A stretch of 64,000 nucleotides of DNA from Sipunculus nudus (GCA_026874595.1 CM049318.1:58190250-58254249), one strand, 5' to 3'; counted from the stretch's first letter, positions 21,960-33,681 are shown. Notes: generated by a model not told the origin, from the sequence alone. A program made the numbers and translations.

Positions 21960-24290
21960 AAACACTTAATGGTCAACATCCATGCAAAGAATCATAGTGA
22001 TTTCTGCATTAATTGTTCAGATACTTCAGCTTTTGAATCAAATTTTCCATTATTCTGAGGGATACTTCGGAGTCCTATAGCGTGAAGGATATGGGTAACA
22101 GAGACCTAATTTCAGATTTCCAAAGACACTCTCACGGGCCTCCTTGCATGACAAGAATGATGATTCTAGGTCCAGTTGTTACAATTTGTGCCATGTTAAC
22201 AGATGACAGCATCCTTAAAGGTCTCAAAAATAGAGAAAAAAATTCAAAAAAATTTAATACAATAAAGGTTGCATCATAAGTCTGAAGAAACTGATGAAAC
22301 ACTCCATAATCAATATGCATGTAAAGAATCATGGTGACCTCTGCATTAGTTGGTCAGATACTTCAGCTTTTGTATCAAATTGTCCATTATTCTGAGGGAT
22401 ACTTCGGAGTCCTATAGCTTGAAGGATATGGGAAACAGAGAACTAATTTAAGGTTTCCACAGACACTTTTCATGGGCCTCCTTGCATGACAAGAATGAAG
22501 ATTCTAGGTCCAGTTGTTACAATTTGTACCCTGTTGACACATAACCAAATCCTTAAAGGTCTTAAAAATAGAGAAAAAAAATTGTAAAAATGTGTAACAA
22601 GCCCCATAGCTTGAAGAATATAGGTAACAGAGACCTAATTCCAGGTTTCTAGGGAGTCTGCAGAAACTGATGAAACATCTCATGATCTCTTTGTATGAAA
22701 TTTTTGACTATTCTGGGGGGTACTTTGGGGCCCTACAGCATGAAGGATATGGGTAACAGAGACCTAATTTCAGGTTTCCATGGAGACTTTTCATGGGTCT
22801 CCCAGTGTGTCAAGAATGAAGATTCTAGGTCCAGTTGTTATGATTTGTGCCCTGTTAACAGATGTTCATATCTTTAAAGGTCTCGAAAATAGTGAAAAAA
22901 ATTTGTAAAGAATCGAAAAATACAGGTGGCGCCACCAGTCTGCAGAAACCTATGAAACACTCCATGATCAATATCCATGCAAAGAACCATGGTAATCAAT
23001 GCATTAGTTGTTCAGATATTTCAGTTTTTGTATCAAATTTTCATTATTCAGCGGGGGTATTTCAGAGCCCCATAGCTTGAAGAATCTGGTTAACAGAGAC
23101 CTAATTCCAGGTTTCCAAGGAGACTTTTCATGGGCCTCCCCCAATGTCAAAAATGAAGATTCTAGGTCCAGTTGTTATGATTTGTGCCCTGTTAACAGAT
23201 GACTGCATCTTTTAAGGTCTCAAAAATTGAGAAAAAAATCGTAAAAAATCGAAAAAATACAGATGGCGTCCGCAGTCTGCAGAAACTGATGAAACATCTC
23301 ATGATTAATATGTATGCCAAAAATCATGACCATCAGTGATGTATTTAATGAGATATTGAAGTTTTTGTATGAAATTTTTCACTATTCTGGGGGGTACTTT
23401 GGGGCCTCATAGCTCGAAGGATATGGGTAACAGAGACCTAATTTTTTATTTCCATGGAGACTTTTCATAGGTCTCTCAGAATATCAAGAATAAAGCTTCT
23501 AGATCCAGTCTTAACGATTTGTGCCCTGTTAACAGATGTCCACATTTTTAAAGGTCTCAAAAATAGAGAAAAAAATTTGTAAAAAATCAAAAAATATAGG
23601 TTGCGCAACCAGTCTGCAGAAACTGATGAAACATCGCATGATTAATATGTATGCCAAAAATCATGACCATCAGTGATGTAGTTAATGAGATATTGAAGTT
23701 TTTGTATGAATTTTTCACTATTCTTGGGAGTACTTTGGGGCCCCATAGCTTGAAGGATATGGGTAATAGAGACCTAATTTCTAGTTTCCATGGAGACTTT
23801 TCATAGGTCTCTCAGAATGTCAGGAATGAAGATTCTAGGTCCAGTCTTTACGATTTGTGCCCTGTTAACAGATGTCCACATTTTTAAAGGTCTCAAAAAT
23901 AGAGAAAAAAATTCGTAAAAAATCGAAAAATACAGGTGGCGCCACCAGTCTGCAGGAACTAATGGAACATCTCATGATCAATATGTATGCCAAAAATCAT
24001 GACCATCAGTGTTGTAGTTAATGAGATATTGAAGATTTTGTATGAAATGTTTTACTATTCTGGGGGGGTACTTTGGGGCCCCATAGCTTAGAGGATATGG
24101 GTAACAGAGACCTGATTTCTGGTTTCCAAGGAGATTTTTCATGGACCTCTCAGAATGTCAAGTTACAAGATTCTAGGTCCAGCAGTTACGATTTGTGCCA
24201 GGTTAACGGACAGACGGACGGACAAACGGACGGACGACGGACAAAGAGTGATCGTTATAGCTCAGATGACTTACAGTCAGCTGAGCTAAA
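21960..24290. repeat. 335-bp tandem array, element 1
   Basis: About seven diverged units of roughly 335 bases. Landmarks in each are CAGTCTGCAGAAACTGATGA, ATCATGACCATCAGTGATG, TATGGGTAACAGAGACCTAA, GATTCTAGGTCCAG and CAGGTGGCGCCACC. The array ends at a GGACGGACGAC-rich tract followed by the conserved terminus at 24243-24290, the same terminus as at 21915-21960. Confidence 0.8.
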
Positions 24291-25286
24291 AACTGATGAA
24301 ACACTCCATGATCAATATCCATGCAAACAATTATGGTAATCTCTGCATTAGTTGTTCAGATACTTCAGCTTATGTATCAAATGTTCCATTATTCCGAGCT
24401 GTACTTTGGAGTGCCATAGCTCTAAGGATATGGGTAACAGAGACCTAATTTCAGGTGTCATGGAGACTTTTCATGGGTCTCCCTGTGTGTCAAGAATAAA
24501 GATTCTAGGTCAAGTCATTACAATTTGTACCTTGTTGACAGATAACTACATCCTTAAAAGTCTCATAAATAGAGAAAAAAAATTGTAAAAATTTGAAAAA
24601 ATACAGGTGGCGCCACCAGTCTGCAGGAAATGATGGAACACCTCTTGATCAATATGTATGCCAAAAATCATGACCATCTGTATTGTAGTTATTGAGATGT
24701 TGCAGTTTTTTTTAATCAAATTTTCCATTATTCTGGGGGGTAATTGGGAGCCCCACAGCTCAAATGATATGGGTAACGGAGACCTTATTTCAGGTTTCCA
24801 TGGAGACTTTTCATAGGTCTCTCAATGTGTCAAGAATGAAGATTCTAGGTCCAGTCTTTACGATTTGTGCCCTGTTAACAGATGTCCACATTTTTAAAGA
24901 CCTCAAAAACAGAGAAAACAATTCGTAAAGAATCGAAAAATACAGGTGGCGCCACCAGTCTGCAGAAACTGATGAAACATCTCATGATCAATATGTATGC
25001 CAAAAATCATGACCATCAGTGATGTAGTTAATGAGATATTAAAGTTTTTGTATGAAAATTTTGACTATTCTGGGGGGTATTTTGGGGCCCAATAGCTCGA
25101 AGGATATGGGTAACAGAGACCTAATTTCTGGTTTCCAAGGAGATTTTTCATGGACCTCTTAGAATGTAAAGTTACAAGATTCTAAGTCCAGCGGTTACGA
25201 TTTGTGCCAGGTTAACGGACAGACGGACGATGGACAAAGAGTGATCGCTATAGCTCAGCATGACTGAAAGTCAGCTGAGCTAAAAA
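24291..25286. repeat. 335-bp tandem array, element 2
   Basis: Starts at AAACTGATGAAACACTCCAT directly after the terminus of the previous element and holds three more units of the same family. It closes with its own GACAGACGGACG tract and the ATCGCTATAGCTCAGCATGA terminus. Two elements are thus abutted head to tail. Confidence 0.75.
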
Positions 25287-27927
25287 TGTAGCAAAAGCCT
25301 AGAATAAGAATGAATCAAATACAGTAAATTATAACATTTATCTAGTCTATGCACCACCGGGGGGGGGGGGGGGGGGGGGGGGAGGGGGTGCAGGGCAGAG
25401 GGGAAGCCTGCCAGCAGTAGCCAAGCTGAGCCAATGCAAGCTGCCCTGAGTGGGTTACATAACACAGGTGAAGGCTGTATTAGGTGGGCTTGATGTAAAC
25501 AACACTTGACATGGTGTATGTAAACTTGAATAAAATCTACTCTGTTCCATCAATTCCTTTGAAATTTCAGAATTAAAAAGATTTTATAAAATCCTAACGT
25601 ATATATGCTGTGAAAATTAAATCAACAGTGCTTACAGGCAAAATGTGCCATGGCCAAAATTGGACATAATATTTAAGGTTTTGATTTTTTATTTATGCTA
25701 ATAACTTAAAAGATTTGCAAAATTCAGATCTAATTTTGGGTAAACAATTGAATCTTGATTAAATAAAGTTATATCCCTGAAAAAAATCTCCAGATTCAGC
25801 AATTCTCATGTTAAAAGAGTAAATATACTTCCTGATTTTTTAAAAAGTGCCTTGTGTTTGGTCCATGACTTCAACACATTATGCAATACTGACCTAATTT
25901 TTGGTATGTACACAGAAAATGTATGGAAGAAAATGCATACTAAATATAATCAAAAACAGCTCAGTGGTTTTGATATTAGGCAGTCTTGAACTGTAACAAT
26001 GGGTTTTTAATGAAAAACAAAGGTTTTTCCATAATTACTGTCCATGGGCCAGGTGGCAAATTTTGGAATTTTAATAATCAGAAAGGTGGCAAATTCTATC
26101 ATACCTTTTAGAAAAGCTTATTACCTCTGCTTTACAATTTCTGTATGATAGCAGTGCTGAATGAGTAGCTTAATGTATATTAAAGGCCTCTGAACCCGGC
26201 AAACAAAAATGTCATTTTGACAAAATTGTTGGCAAAGGAAATCAGGTCCTAATCAGGTGAGGGAAAGAGAAATAATAACAGATTAGCTTCCACTGGTCCG
26301 AACTTCCCTCTCGATACGGCAAATGAAATCACAAAAGGTTAAGATTGCATTTAATGTCACTGCAGGTTTACATAGAATATATTAAGGCTATATGACTTCA
26401 ATATACCATTTGACCAATTTGATTTTAAAAGTTTTACTTGTGTGGCAGCCACCAATAGTTCATTGGTAGAAGAGGTTCCTGTGTGCATGAAATGTCCCTG
26501 ATATAACTACCCACATTCGTGAACTAGACCATTAGACGTAACAACAAGGGACCCATGGGTCATGTCACTCAGCTGAATATTGGAAAATATTAGTAACTGC
26601 AAAAATTTTATTTCTTTTAGCTTTTCATGTATATAACCATTTGAAAAGCTAAGAGAAAATGGCCCTGCTAAAATGAAACTATAAATTATAGAATAATTGG
26701 CATGAGCAAAGCAAATGCACTGTGTAATAAATGAACCGTTTGCCTGAAACCATTTAGTGATGCACCAAGGGAAAAAATGGGCCTACAGTAAGTGTTATAT
26801 AAAAAGTACATTTCATAAACAAATAACGTGTGAAGGTAATTAAGTTTTCAAAAGTTAAATATATGGCCATTTTCCTGATTTTAAAACTAACTTTAACAGT
26901 GTTATTCACACCTAGGCCTGGCCAACTTTAAGAGATATGAATGAAATGCTACAAAGTATCACATTTGAATATTAGGATTAAATTCCTGAACAATTTTTTT
27001 CTTTAAAAAAAAATCAAAATTGTCCAAGTATCAACAAAAAAAAATTTTTGTTTAACTTTAAAATTATAAGATTTGTCTTGTTAATTAGTCCTGTGTATTT
27101 AAGGGGTTGGTGGGGGGAGGGGTCTCCGTTGTTACTGCTTGTTGCTGAAAAAAAAATGTAAAATTATAAGATTCATCTTGTTTATAGTACAGGTCTGTCA
27201 ACAGAATCAACAGAATAGGGGGGGGGGGGGGGGGGGGGGAAAGGCTCCCTGTTGTATCTACTGCAGACAGCCTGATCAAGCTCAACAAGAGAGAGGGCTT
27301 GCCCGAGTGATGGAAATCACATAACAGCCCGAGGAGCATAGAGAGCTGTACTGAATGACCTACAGTGACCAAAGTGGACTGCTTGACAATGTAAGGGAAT
27401 ACAACAAGAGCCTCCAAAAAAATCAATAACTAGCCTAATTTTGCAGCTTTTATTTTCAAATTTCATATTTTAACAGATTAAATCCTTATGTGTACATGCT
27501 GTGAAAATTAAATCCACAGTACATACATGAAAAAAAAAACGTGCCATGGCCAAAGTTAGGCAAGATTTAAGGTACTGATTTTATATTTATGCTAATAACT
27601 TAAAAAAATTGCAAATTCAGATCTAATTTTCGGTATACAAATAAATCTTGATTAAATGAATCTATATCCCTGATAAAAAGTCCCTAGCATCAGCAATTCT
27701 CATGTTAAGTGAGTAAATATATTTCCTGATTTTCTACAATGTGTATTATGTTTGGGCCCATAAGTACAACAAATTAAGCAATACTGACCTAATTTTTTGT
27801 ATGTACATCGGAAATGTATGGAAGAATATGAAATTTACTATGATCAAATTCAGATCAGTGGTTTTGAGATTAGGCAGTCTAGAACTGTAACAATGTGTTT
27901 TTAATGGAAAACAGAGGTCTTTCCTTA

Positions 27928-27958
<31 letters not shown>

Positions 27959-28130
27959 TTTATATATATATACAAAATATTGACAGCAGATATGACACTG
28001 AAAGTATAGTAGGTCTGGAAACATAACCATACATTCAGGAAGCATGACTGGATAATTCCTAAAAAAATTGTTTTTGTAATAAAAGGTATACTTAATATTC
28101 AAACTTAATTAAAAAGCTAATAAATTCAAT
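25287..28130. repeat. Duplicated block with G tracts (two direct copies)
   Basis: Copy 1 is about 25287-26040 and copy 2 about 27150-27935. Each starts near a long G run (25359-25382, 24 bases; 27218-27239, 22 bases). About 480 aligned bases follow, including TGCTGTGAAAATTAAATC, GTGCCATGGCCAAA, TTTATGCTAATAACTTAAA and GATTAGGCAGTCTTGAAC. Divergence is perhaps 15% by eye. Between them is unremarkable AT-rich sequence with one AACAAGGGACCCATGGGTCA motif (26552). A TA microsatellite lies at 27928-27952. No coding sequence seen. Confidence 0.65.
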
Positions 28131-28314
28131 CATGTTCCTCCAAAGCAAAGTTTACATTTATCAAAATGTAGAAAATCTTTTTTGCTTTCAGAAAATTTCC
28201 TTCAAGGGGTCCTTAGGCATTAGATGGTTCAAAGCAAAAAAGGAAAAACTGAAATAAAGTCAGGTCATGTGGGGGGACCAGTCCTGCTACCTTAAATCAG
28301 AATGGACAATATTT

Positions 28315-28542
28315 TTATATTTGCGGCCACCATGCACACATGCATATAAGTACAAGGTATGTGTTTTTTACTTCAGGATTAAATGACTTATTAGAACACC
28401 GCTTCTTAAGTCCAAGCAATGGTTTTTGAATCCCATTTCTATAATTTGACCGTTGACATGATGGGACTTTTGTTACAGATTTAACTTTTCTCCAAATCAC
28501 AAAAGAGGGAAATTCAACCCCAACAGAATAGTTGACTGCCAT
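28315..28542 (-). CDS. Hypothetical short frame with strong start context
   Basis: A 75-codon minus-strand frame starts in an ideal Kozak context (CAGCACCATGGCA) with MAVNYSVGVEFPSFVIWRKV and has a basic, Ser/Lys-rich continuation. It could be the first coding exon of an unrecognised minus-strand gene, ending at a GTTAAA donor after WRK. It could equally be chance. I cannot connect it to HAUS5, whose start codon is accounted for. Confidence 0.2.
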   Translation of the reverse strand: MAVNYSVGVEFPSFVIWRKVKSVTKVPSCQRSNYRNGIQKPLLGLKKRCSNKSFNPEVKNTYLVLICMCAWWPQI

Positions 28543-28549
28543 GGTGCTG

Positions 28550-30120
28550 ACAAGCCACTATTTACTATCCTTGATTTCAAACCTTTATTCTATCCTCAAG
28601 CCCTAAAGACTAACATATATTCAGTATCTACTCACTCACTACTCACCAGGAACTCAGAAACTGCTCTCTCACCACTATTGACCTATGAAATCATTTATGT
28701 AACTGATTGCCAATCCATGATGCTAAAAAATACCAACAATAACATCAATGGATCATCAAAGGGGTCTAGTGCAAAACAAACATACAATAAACAGTGTGTA
28801 CACTGCATTTATCATCTGACCTGGTCAGTCAGTGAAATGCAAATACATGCTTATGAAATACATGTAGTGTAGGTGTATGTATTCTAGTGCATAAGAATAA
28901 ATTTGTTTACCATAATTTCTTTACTTGTATAACATGAAATATGAGCTGCATTTTGGTGTTTTCATTTTCCAACCCAGTTACCTGTTTTTAATTCAGCAAC
29001 ATTTTACTAACTATTACTACTAGGTCTAGAATGTCACACACCTGGGCAGCTGACACTTAGTGATATCAGTTAAAGCATTTTTGGCTGTGCAGTGGATGGA
29101 GTGTGGACTGTCTAGGCAGCCGACAGTGTAGACATTGTCGACTGCCAAGACAGTCCAGGGGTTAGCCGCCGACGGCGACGCAACAGGTTTCAGGTTTCTG
29201 CTGCCTCGCCGGCCCACCAAAGGTGCTCACTGGGGTTATAGCACGATACGATCTGTTACTCTTAGAAAGGAAATTGAATAAAAATATTTCCTATGGTTTT
29301 AACAAACCAATGTTCACATAATGTTGTATGTCGAAAGGCCTGTAATAAAAAATAACCATTCTGGAAAGCATGAAGCACCTGCAACATCAACAACTGATAT
29401 TATTTGTCCAGAGAGGATTGAAGCATTAACAGCGGCGGTAGACACCTTTCATTTGGTGGGAGTCCTGTACAAGGCTTTAGGCCTGTGTACTATTATGTTC
29501 ATATTTTAACTTCCTTGGTGCAAAATAGGGCTGAGAACAGAACAGTAATTTTTTCTAGTGGTCAAATATACAATACACATAGATGTGCTGAACATTTATC
29601 AATGGATATATGTTATATCTCACAGTTGTGTATGGAGTGTTATAATCACAGTTAACTGCAGGTGCAATCTATGGACTCCACATTGCATCAGTCACTGAAA
29701 AAGCAATTGAGGAGTTCATTCTTATGGGCTATCCAGGGGTTAGTCCGCGACGTACGGATTCCATTTATCTGTGATATGGAGTCCGACCGTCTGGCGGTGA
29801 GAGTTCACCCTGTGGTACATGGAGGGACCTGTAACATGAAATACCACTGCTTGTTGTGCGATAGAGAAGCAATCTTGTATTTATATATAGAAATAAACTT
29901 ATTAAGTATCAAATTAAATCAATAAATCACCTTTATGTGCACCTGTAAATGTTTTTTATCCTTTGAACTGCCGGGGTTCAGTTGTTGCATGCGCAACACG
30001 ACACCGCCGGAAAAGGAATCCTATGCAAATTAGGTGGGCAATCTATGCAAAAGAGGAATTCAGGGGGGCTTTTCCCAGGAATCCCAGTGCTGTGCACTAG
30101 GACAGACCATCTTTTCATAA
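28550..30120. other. Unassigned stretch with a small GC-rich island
   Basis: Bases 29140-29220 are locally GC- and CpG-rich (GCCGCCGACGGCGACGC). They include a GCAGCCGACA motif shared with a palindrome at 31922. A possible plus-strand exon at 29662-29738 is listed separately. No promoter can be proven. Confidence 0.35.
29662..29738 (+). CDS. Possible 77-base exon, unknown product
   Basis: Between an acceptor (AGTTAACTGCAG) and a GTTAGT donor lies an open phase 1-to-0 interval encoding AIYGLHIASVTEKAIEEFIL and MGYPG. The peptide looks helical and protein-like, but no family comes to mind. An overlapping longer frame (29662-29925) is less protein-like. Low confidence. Confidence 0.2.
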
Positions 30121-30134
30121 GCATCCTTCCCATC

Positions 30135-30824
30135 TAGACCCAGTTGTGGCTCTGTTATAAAAACAGAGCCACAGGTCCCTGCCTTCATTTATCTAGCGGA
30201 CTGGCTGTAGGCTTTACTTGATGTTGGGTGCCTAACCCAGTGGCCCAGTGCGATTGTTTCAAGCAGTACATGCATGTGTTACATCATCACTGGTGCATGG
30301 TGTGAGTGTCCTGTAACTCCACCACTGGACACAGGACCACTGCCTACAGGCTGCGTTGTTACCAAGGTAGCACACTGGATTGTTTCAGTTGGCCAGGCGC
30401 GTGAATCACATTTCAGCTGGATGGGCAGTGATGACTTAACACGTGCAGTGCACATGGCCAGCCTGAAACAATCACCAGCCAATTACCCAGGGCTTAATCA
30501 CAGGCTTAATCAGGGGCGGATCCAGGATTTAGGAAAAGGGGGGGTCCAACCCAGGAGGACTTATGAAAATCCTAAAAAAAAAGGTCATCACGTCTGGAAA
30601 AGGGGGGGGTCCAGGCTGCAAAATTACGTCTAAAACCCCTTAAAAAAGGTTGCTTCGGGTGAAAAAGGAGGGGTCCGGACCCCCTGGACCCCCCCCTGGA
30701 TCCGCTTCTGTTAATGTACCCAAAGTGGGTACAACGTCGTCACCTGCATGCGCTCCTGTCCGCTAGATAAATGAAGGCAGGGACCTGTGGCTCTGTTTTT
30801 ATAACAGAGCCACAACTGGGTCTA
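30135..30824. mobile_element. 690-bp terminal-inverted-repeat element (Mutator-type target duplication)
   Basis: The two 67-base ends (30135-30201 and 30758-30824) are identical inverted repeats by eye. Each starts TAGACCCAGTTGTGGC and itself contains a hairpin (GTGGCTCTGTT, AACAGAGCCAC). The element is flanked by a perfect 10-base direct duplication, CCTTCCCATC, at 30125-30134 and 30825-30834. Duplications of 9-10 bases are typical of Mutator-like transposons. No transposase lies inside. The identity of the ends suggests recent insertion. Confidence 0.85.
30511..30712. repeat. GGGGCGGATCCAGGATTT family repeat nested in the 690-bp element
   Basis: Opens CAGGGGCGGATCCAGGATTT and closes with the inverted CCTGGATCCGCTTCTG, with several G runs and GGGTCC motifs between. 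The same opening is fused into the 61-bp minisatellite at 43964. A degraded copy appears near 41693-41840. Confidence 0.6.
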
Positions 30825-31523
30825 CCTTCCCATCATACATCGCGTGTTGTCAATGATGCCAATTTCCTATTGGCTGTTCCAACATGAAGGCTCCAGCAGC
30901 CCGATGGAGATAAAGTTATATCGGACTTTATTCAGAGTAAGTGCCCATACTATATTATATACTGATCATTCAGCAAAAGTTTTGGTCCCAACGGAGTCCA
31001 AGCATCTGTAACAATAACAATATGTGGGGTTTGACTGGTGTCCTCACGTTACACAAGGCATATACATATCTTAGGGGTTGTACGGATCCGTACAACCTTG
31101 GATAGTATAGACTCTCCCCGCCAGAGGCTGCAGCGCTTGATCAGTGTTTACTATATATGTCAGCGTTGTCGTGGTCACGAGTTGACATTCCTTTCCCAAG
31201 TTACATCAATACAACGTCGTGGACGAGTGAACCAGTAATGTATCTGCAGGCGCCCGCTCAAACCAGGAGCGGAATGACTGGAAACAAGTCTTATCTGGTG
31301 CACAAAATAAACAAAAAATATCAAATATGGCTTTAATAAATATCATAAAACACACTACATGAGTGTGTACTTCGAAACTCCCGTGAATCCTCGATCATTG
31401 TACACATAAACAGAGGACCTGTGTATGGGGAGTTTGCACAATAAGTGACACGATAATATGCTAGACATGTCTTGTATTCTAGGTAATTATCTAAATACTG
31501 CGTTATATGAAGACGTTTTTAGC

Positions 31524-31685
31524 CACAGGCACTCGTTTCCAGCACTAAAATGGCCTGGAAACCGTAAACACATGTCGTATGGGCGATATACCAGTTATAA
31601 AAGTTCTTTTATAAATGGTATATCGCCCATACGACATGTGTTTACGGTTTCCAGGCCATTTTAGTGCTGGAAACGAGTGCCTGTG
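31524..31685. mobile_element. 162-bp foldback MITE with 8-bp target duplication (hAT-like)
   Basis: Two 80-base arms, 31524-31603 and 31606-31685, are inverted copies with one mismatch by eye and a 2-base loop. The ends are CACAGGCACTCG and its complement. A perfect 8-base duplication TTTTTAGC flanks it (31516-31523, 31686-31693). Eight-base duplications and an A at position 2 and a G at position 5 of the end fit hAT elements. Removing one duplication and the element restores a continuous leader in front of the ATG at 31701. Confidence 0.85.
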
Positions 31686-31700
31686 TTTTTAGCCGCCAAA

Positions 31701-31730
31701 ATGTCATATTTCATTTGGTCTTTCCTCGCA
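31701..31730 (+). CDS. Putative first coding exon (start of a signal peptide)
   Basis: GCCGCCAAAATGTC is a near-ideal start context. Ten codons (MSYFIWSFLA) follow, then a perfect donor GTAAGT at 31731. The hydrophobic run suggests the beginning of a signal peptide of a secreted or membrane protein. I could not find the second exon, so the gene is unproven. The foldback element at 31524-31685 would lie in its 5' leader. Confidence 0.4.
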
Positions 31731-31921
31731 GTAAGTTATCCAGTCTGAACGGTTCAGAATTTTCGGTTTTTCCTTTCATTATGCGCGACACTGGTTTTGG
31801 GTCGCGCTGCAGATACTTTTCGTCACGTAGCGTGCGTGACTGAATAGGGGCCCGTCTCAGTCATGGTACAGGACTAATGTCAGCGGTGCAAGCATGCAGC
31901 AATCCAGGGGTTTGACACTCC

Positions 31922-31942
31922 GCAGCCGACATTGTCGGCTGC
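31922..31942. repeat. 21-base perfect palindrome
   Basis: GCAGCCGACA, T, TGTCGGCTGC: ten-base stems with a single-base centre. A relative (GCAGCCGACAGTG and GACTGCC) lies near 29110-29140, suggesting a dispersed family. Confidence 0.7.
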
Positions 31943-32226
31943 CTAAACACTTCCTATGAGGAAAACGTCTTCAGCTGTTGACGTGTTCCTCAAATACCCC
32001 CTTCAAGTTGGAATTGCATTTAAATAATACGGAGCGAAGTTTATTTGTTTAGCCATCAAAAAATTATGCACACACACACAATTAAAAGGGGTACCTGAAA
32101 CGATCCAGTTGTCACTCCACTTGTTTTGATCTGGCCGCCTTCCTCTTGATCATGCGTAGTCGCCACAAGCATGAACTAAAACCCAGAGGTCTTATGTCTG
32201 ATGACAGATCAGCATATAGACCGTTA

Positions 32227-32555
32227 AGCTGCGTGTCCACTTATGCGGTACGGATACGGATGCGGATGCGGACGCGTTTTAAATCGCGCATATGGAATAA
32301 AGGAGTGTGTCCACTTATGCGGTGCGGAGTGCGTGCGGCGTGCGGAAACGGATACGTTTTTTTGAAAACCGGACCATGTAGCCGCGGGTACGGAAACGCA
32401 TGCGGAAAGGGCCTTTATGTAGAGGTGAAAGAGGGTGAAAGACCTAAAAACGCACTGAAAAACGTATCTAATGGACACGTGTGTACACGCACAAAATATC
32501 CGCATACGTATCCGCACCGCACACGCACCGCATCCGTACAAGTGGACACGCGGCT
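32227..32555. mobile_element. 329-bp MITE with TTA target duplication (PIF/Harbinger-like)
   Basis: Ends are AGCTGCGTGTCCACTTATGC and, inverted, AGCCGCGTGTCCACTTGTAC. They sit between TTA (32224-32226) and TTA (32556-32558). Subterminal regions are full of TGCGGA/ACGGAT repeats on the left and the complement on the right, and an internal GTGTCCACTTATGCGG copy lies near 32309. A 3-base TWA duplication is typical of PIF/Harbinger. Reading frames of 105 and 138 codons across it are by-products of the repeat. Confidence 0.7.
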
Positions 32556-33493
32556 TTATTAATAATGAGATGTGGCAAAGATATTCTATATCGGATATCC
32601 TAATTATCCTAGTTTAAAATGTAATAGGAATGCCTCGCGAAAGTTAAATTACATATATTTTGCTTAGCTTGAAGGACCATTCTCCGTTAAAGTTTTCAAA
32701 CATGCTCTTATATTGAGTCGCCGGGGAGGTTAACTTTTTTTCACGTACTGCGTACTGGCAGCTTCCATTAAAACATTTCACTGACCCGATAAGTTACTTA
32801 GTTCTTTGGGTTAAAAGACATATCCAGGTCGTAAAATAATTCTGAACTCTGCATTCTAGGGAATGCAAGCCACCGGTCGCCATGTGCTTGATTGCATTCA
32901 ATTATATTCCACCCATATATTTTCAGGTTCATTCGTACATAATTAAGTTACTGTTCATATTTATTGATGATGTTCCTGAAATTTGATCATGTAACGGATT
33001 CACACACAAAATTAACAATTCTTCCTTTGCCTATTCCCGAAATGCCCTGAAAAATGTCATGTGGGATTCCATCATGATTGCAAGTGAGATATAGGTGGCA
33101 GTCCTATATGGAGAGAAAAGGTACGAATGTAGGCCTACCTATCGACACAGGTATGTGCTACAAGTATTTAAGACCAATTTTGTTATACACGAAATGTAAG
33201 GTCCTGAAGAAATATAGGTTAATTTGATTGTATCAGTTAATATTACAGAGTAAAGCAGCATAAACTGGATGTATGGAGATACAGTTCAGTGTGCTAACTG
33301 CTAAGTTTACATAAATGTAGACGTTTTGTGCATAGGTACTGAAGCTACAGATAGTTGCCATGACATTATTTTAAATGAGAGAAAGAAATATGGGACATGG
33401 GTAAGTTGTTTTCAAGTTAAAGTATATTCATTCTATCGAAAATTTATGAATTGATGTTTTAGTCTGTATCTTACAAAAAAAGTAATGTTAATT

Positions 33494-33681
33494 GTTGATA
33501 CTTTTTTCAAGACTAGCTGTGTGAAGACTCTATTACTAGGTCAACTGCAACAACATAATCTTAGTCAACTGATCAACACTGTGAACACCTACAAGAGTCT
33601 ATTCACACCTGAGGTAGGGGCCGAGCACACGAAAGCTTGTGTAATAGACACTTCACACAGCTAGTCTAAAAAAGTGTCAAC
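33494..33681. mobile_element. 188-bp inverted-repeat element
   Basis: The left end GTTGATACTTTTTTCAAGAC and TAGCTGTGTGAAG and the right end CTTCACACAGCTAGTC and TAAAAAAGTGTCAAC form imperfect inverted repeats of about 38 bases. The interior contains GTCAACTG and GATCAAC motifs. No clear target duplication. Confidence 0.6.

Noticed and set aside
30274-30633. 119-codon frame with MCYIITGAWCECPVTPP
   Set aside because: Entirely inside the 690-bp inverted-repeat element and its nested repeat; no domain recognised.
32146-32562. 138- and 105-codon overlapping frames on opposite strands
   Set aside because: They lie in the inverted-repeat MITE with TTA duplication; Arg/His/Pro richness comes from GCGGA/CCGCA repeats.
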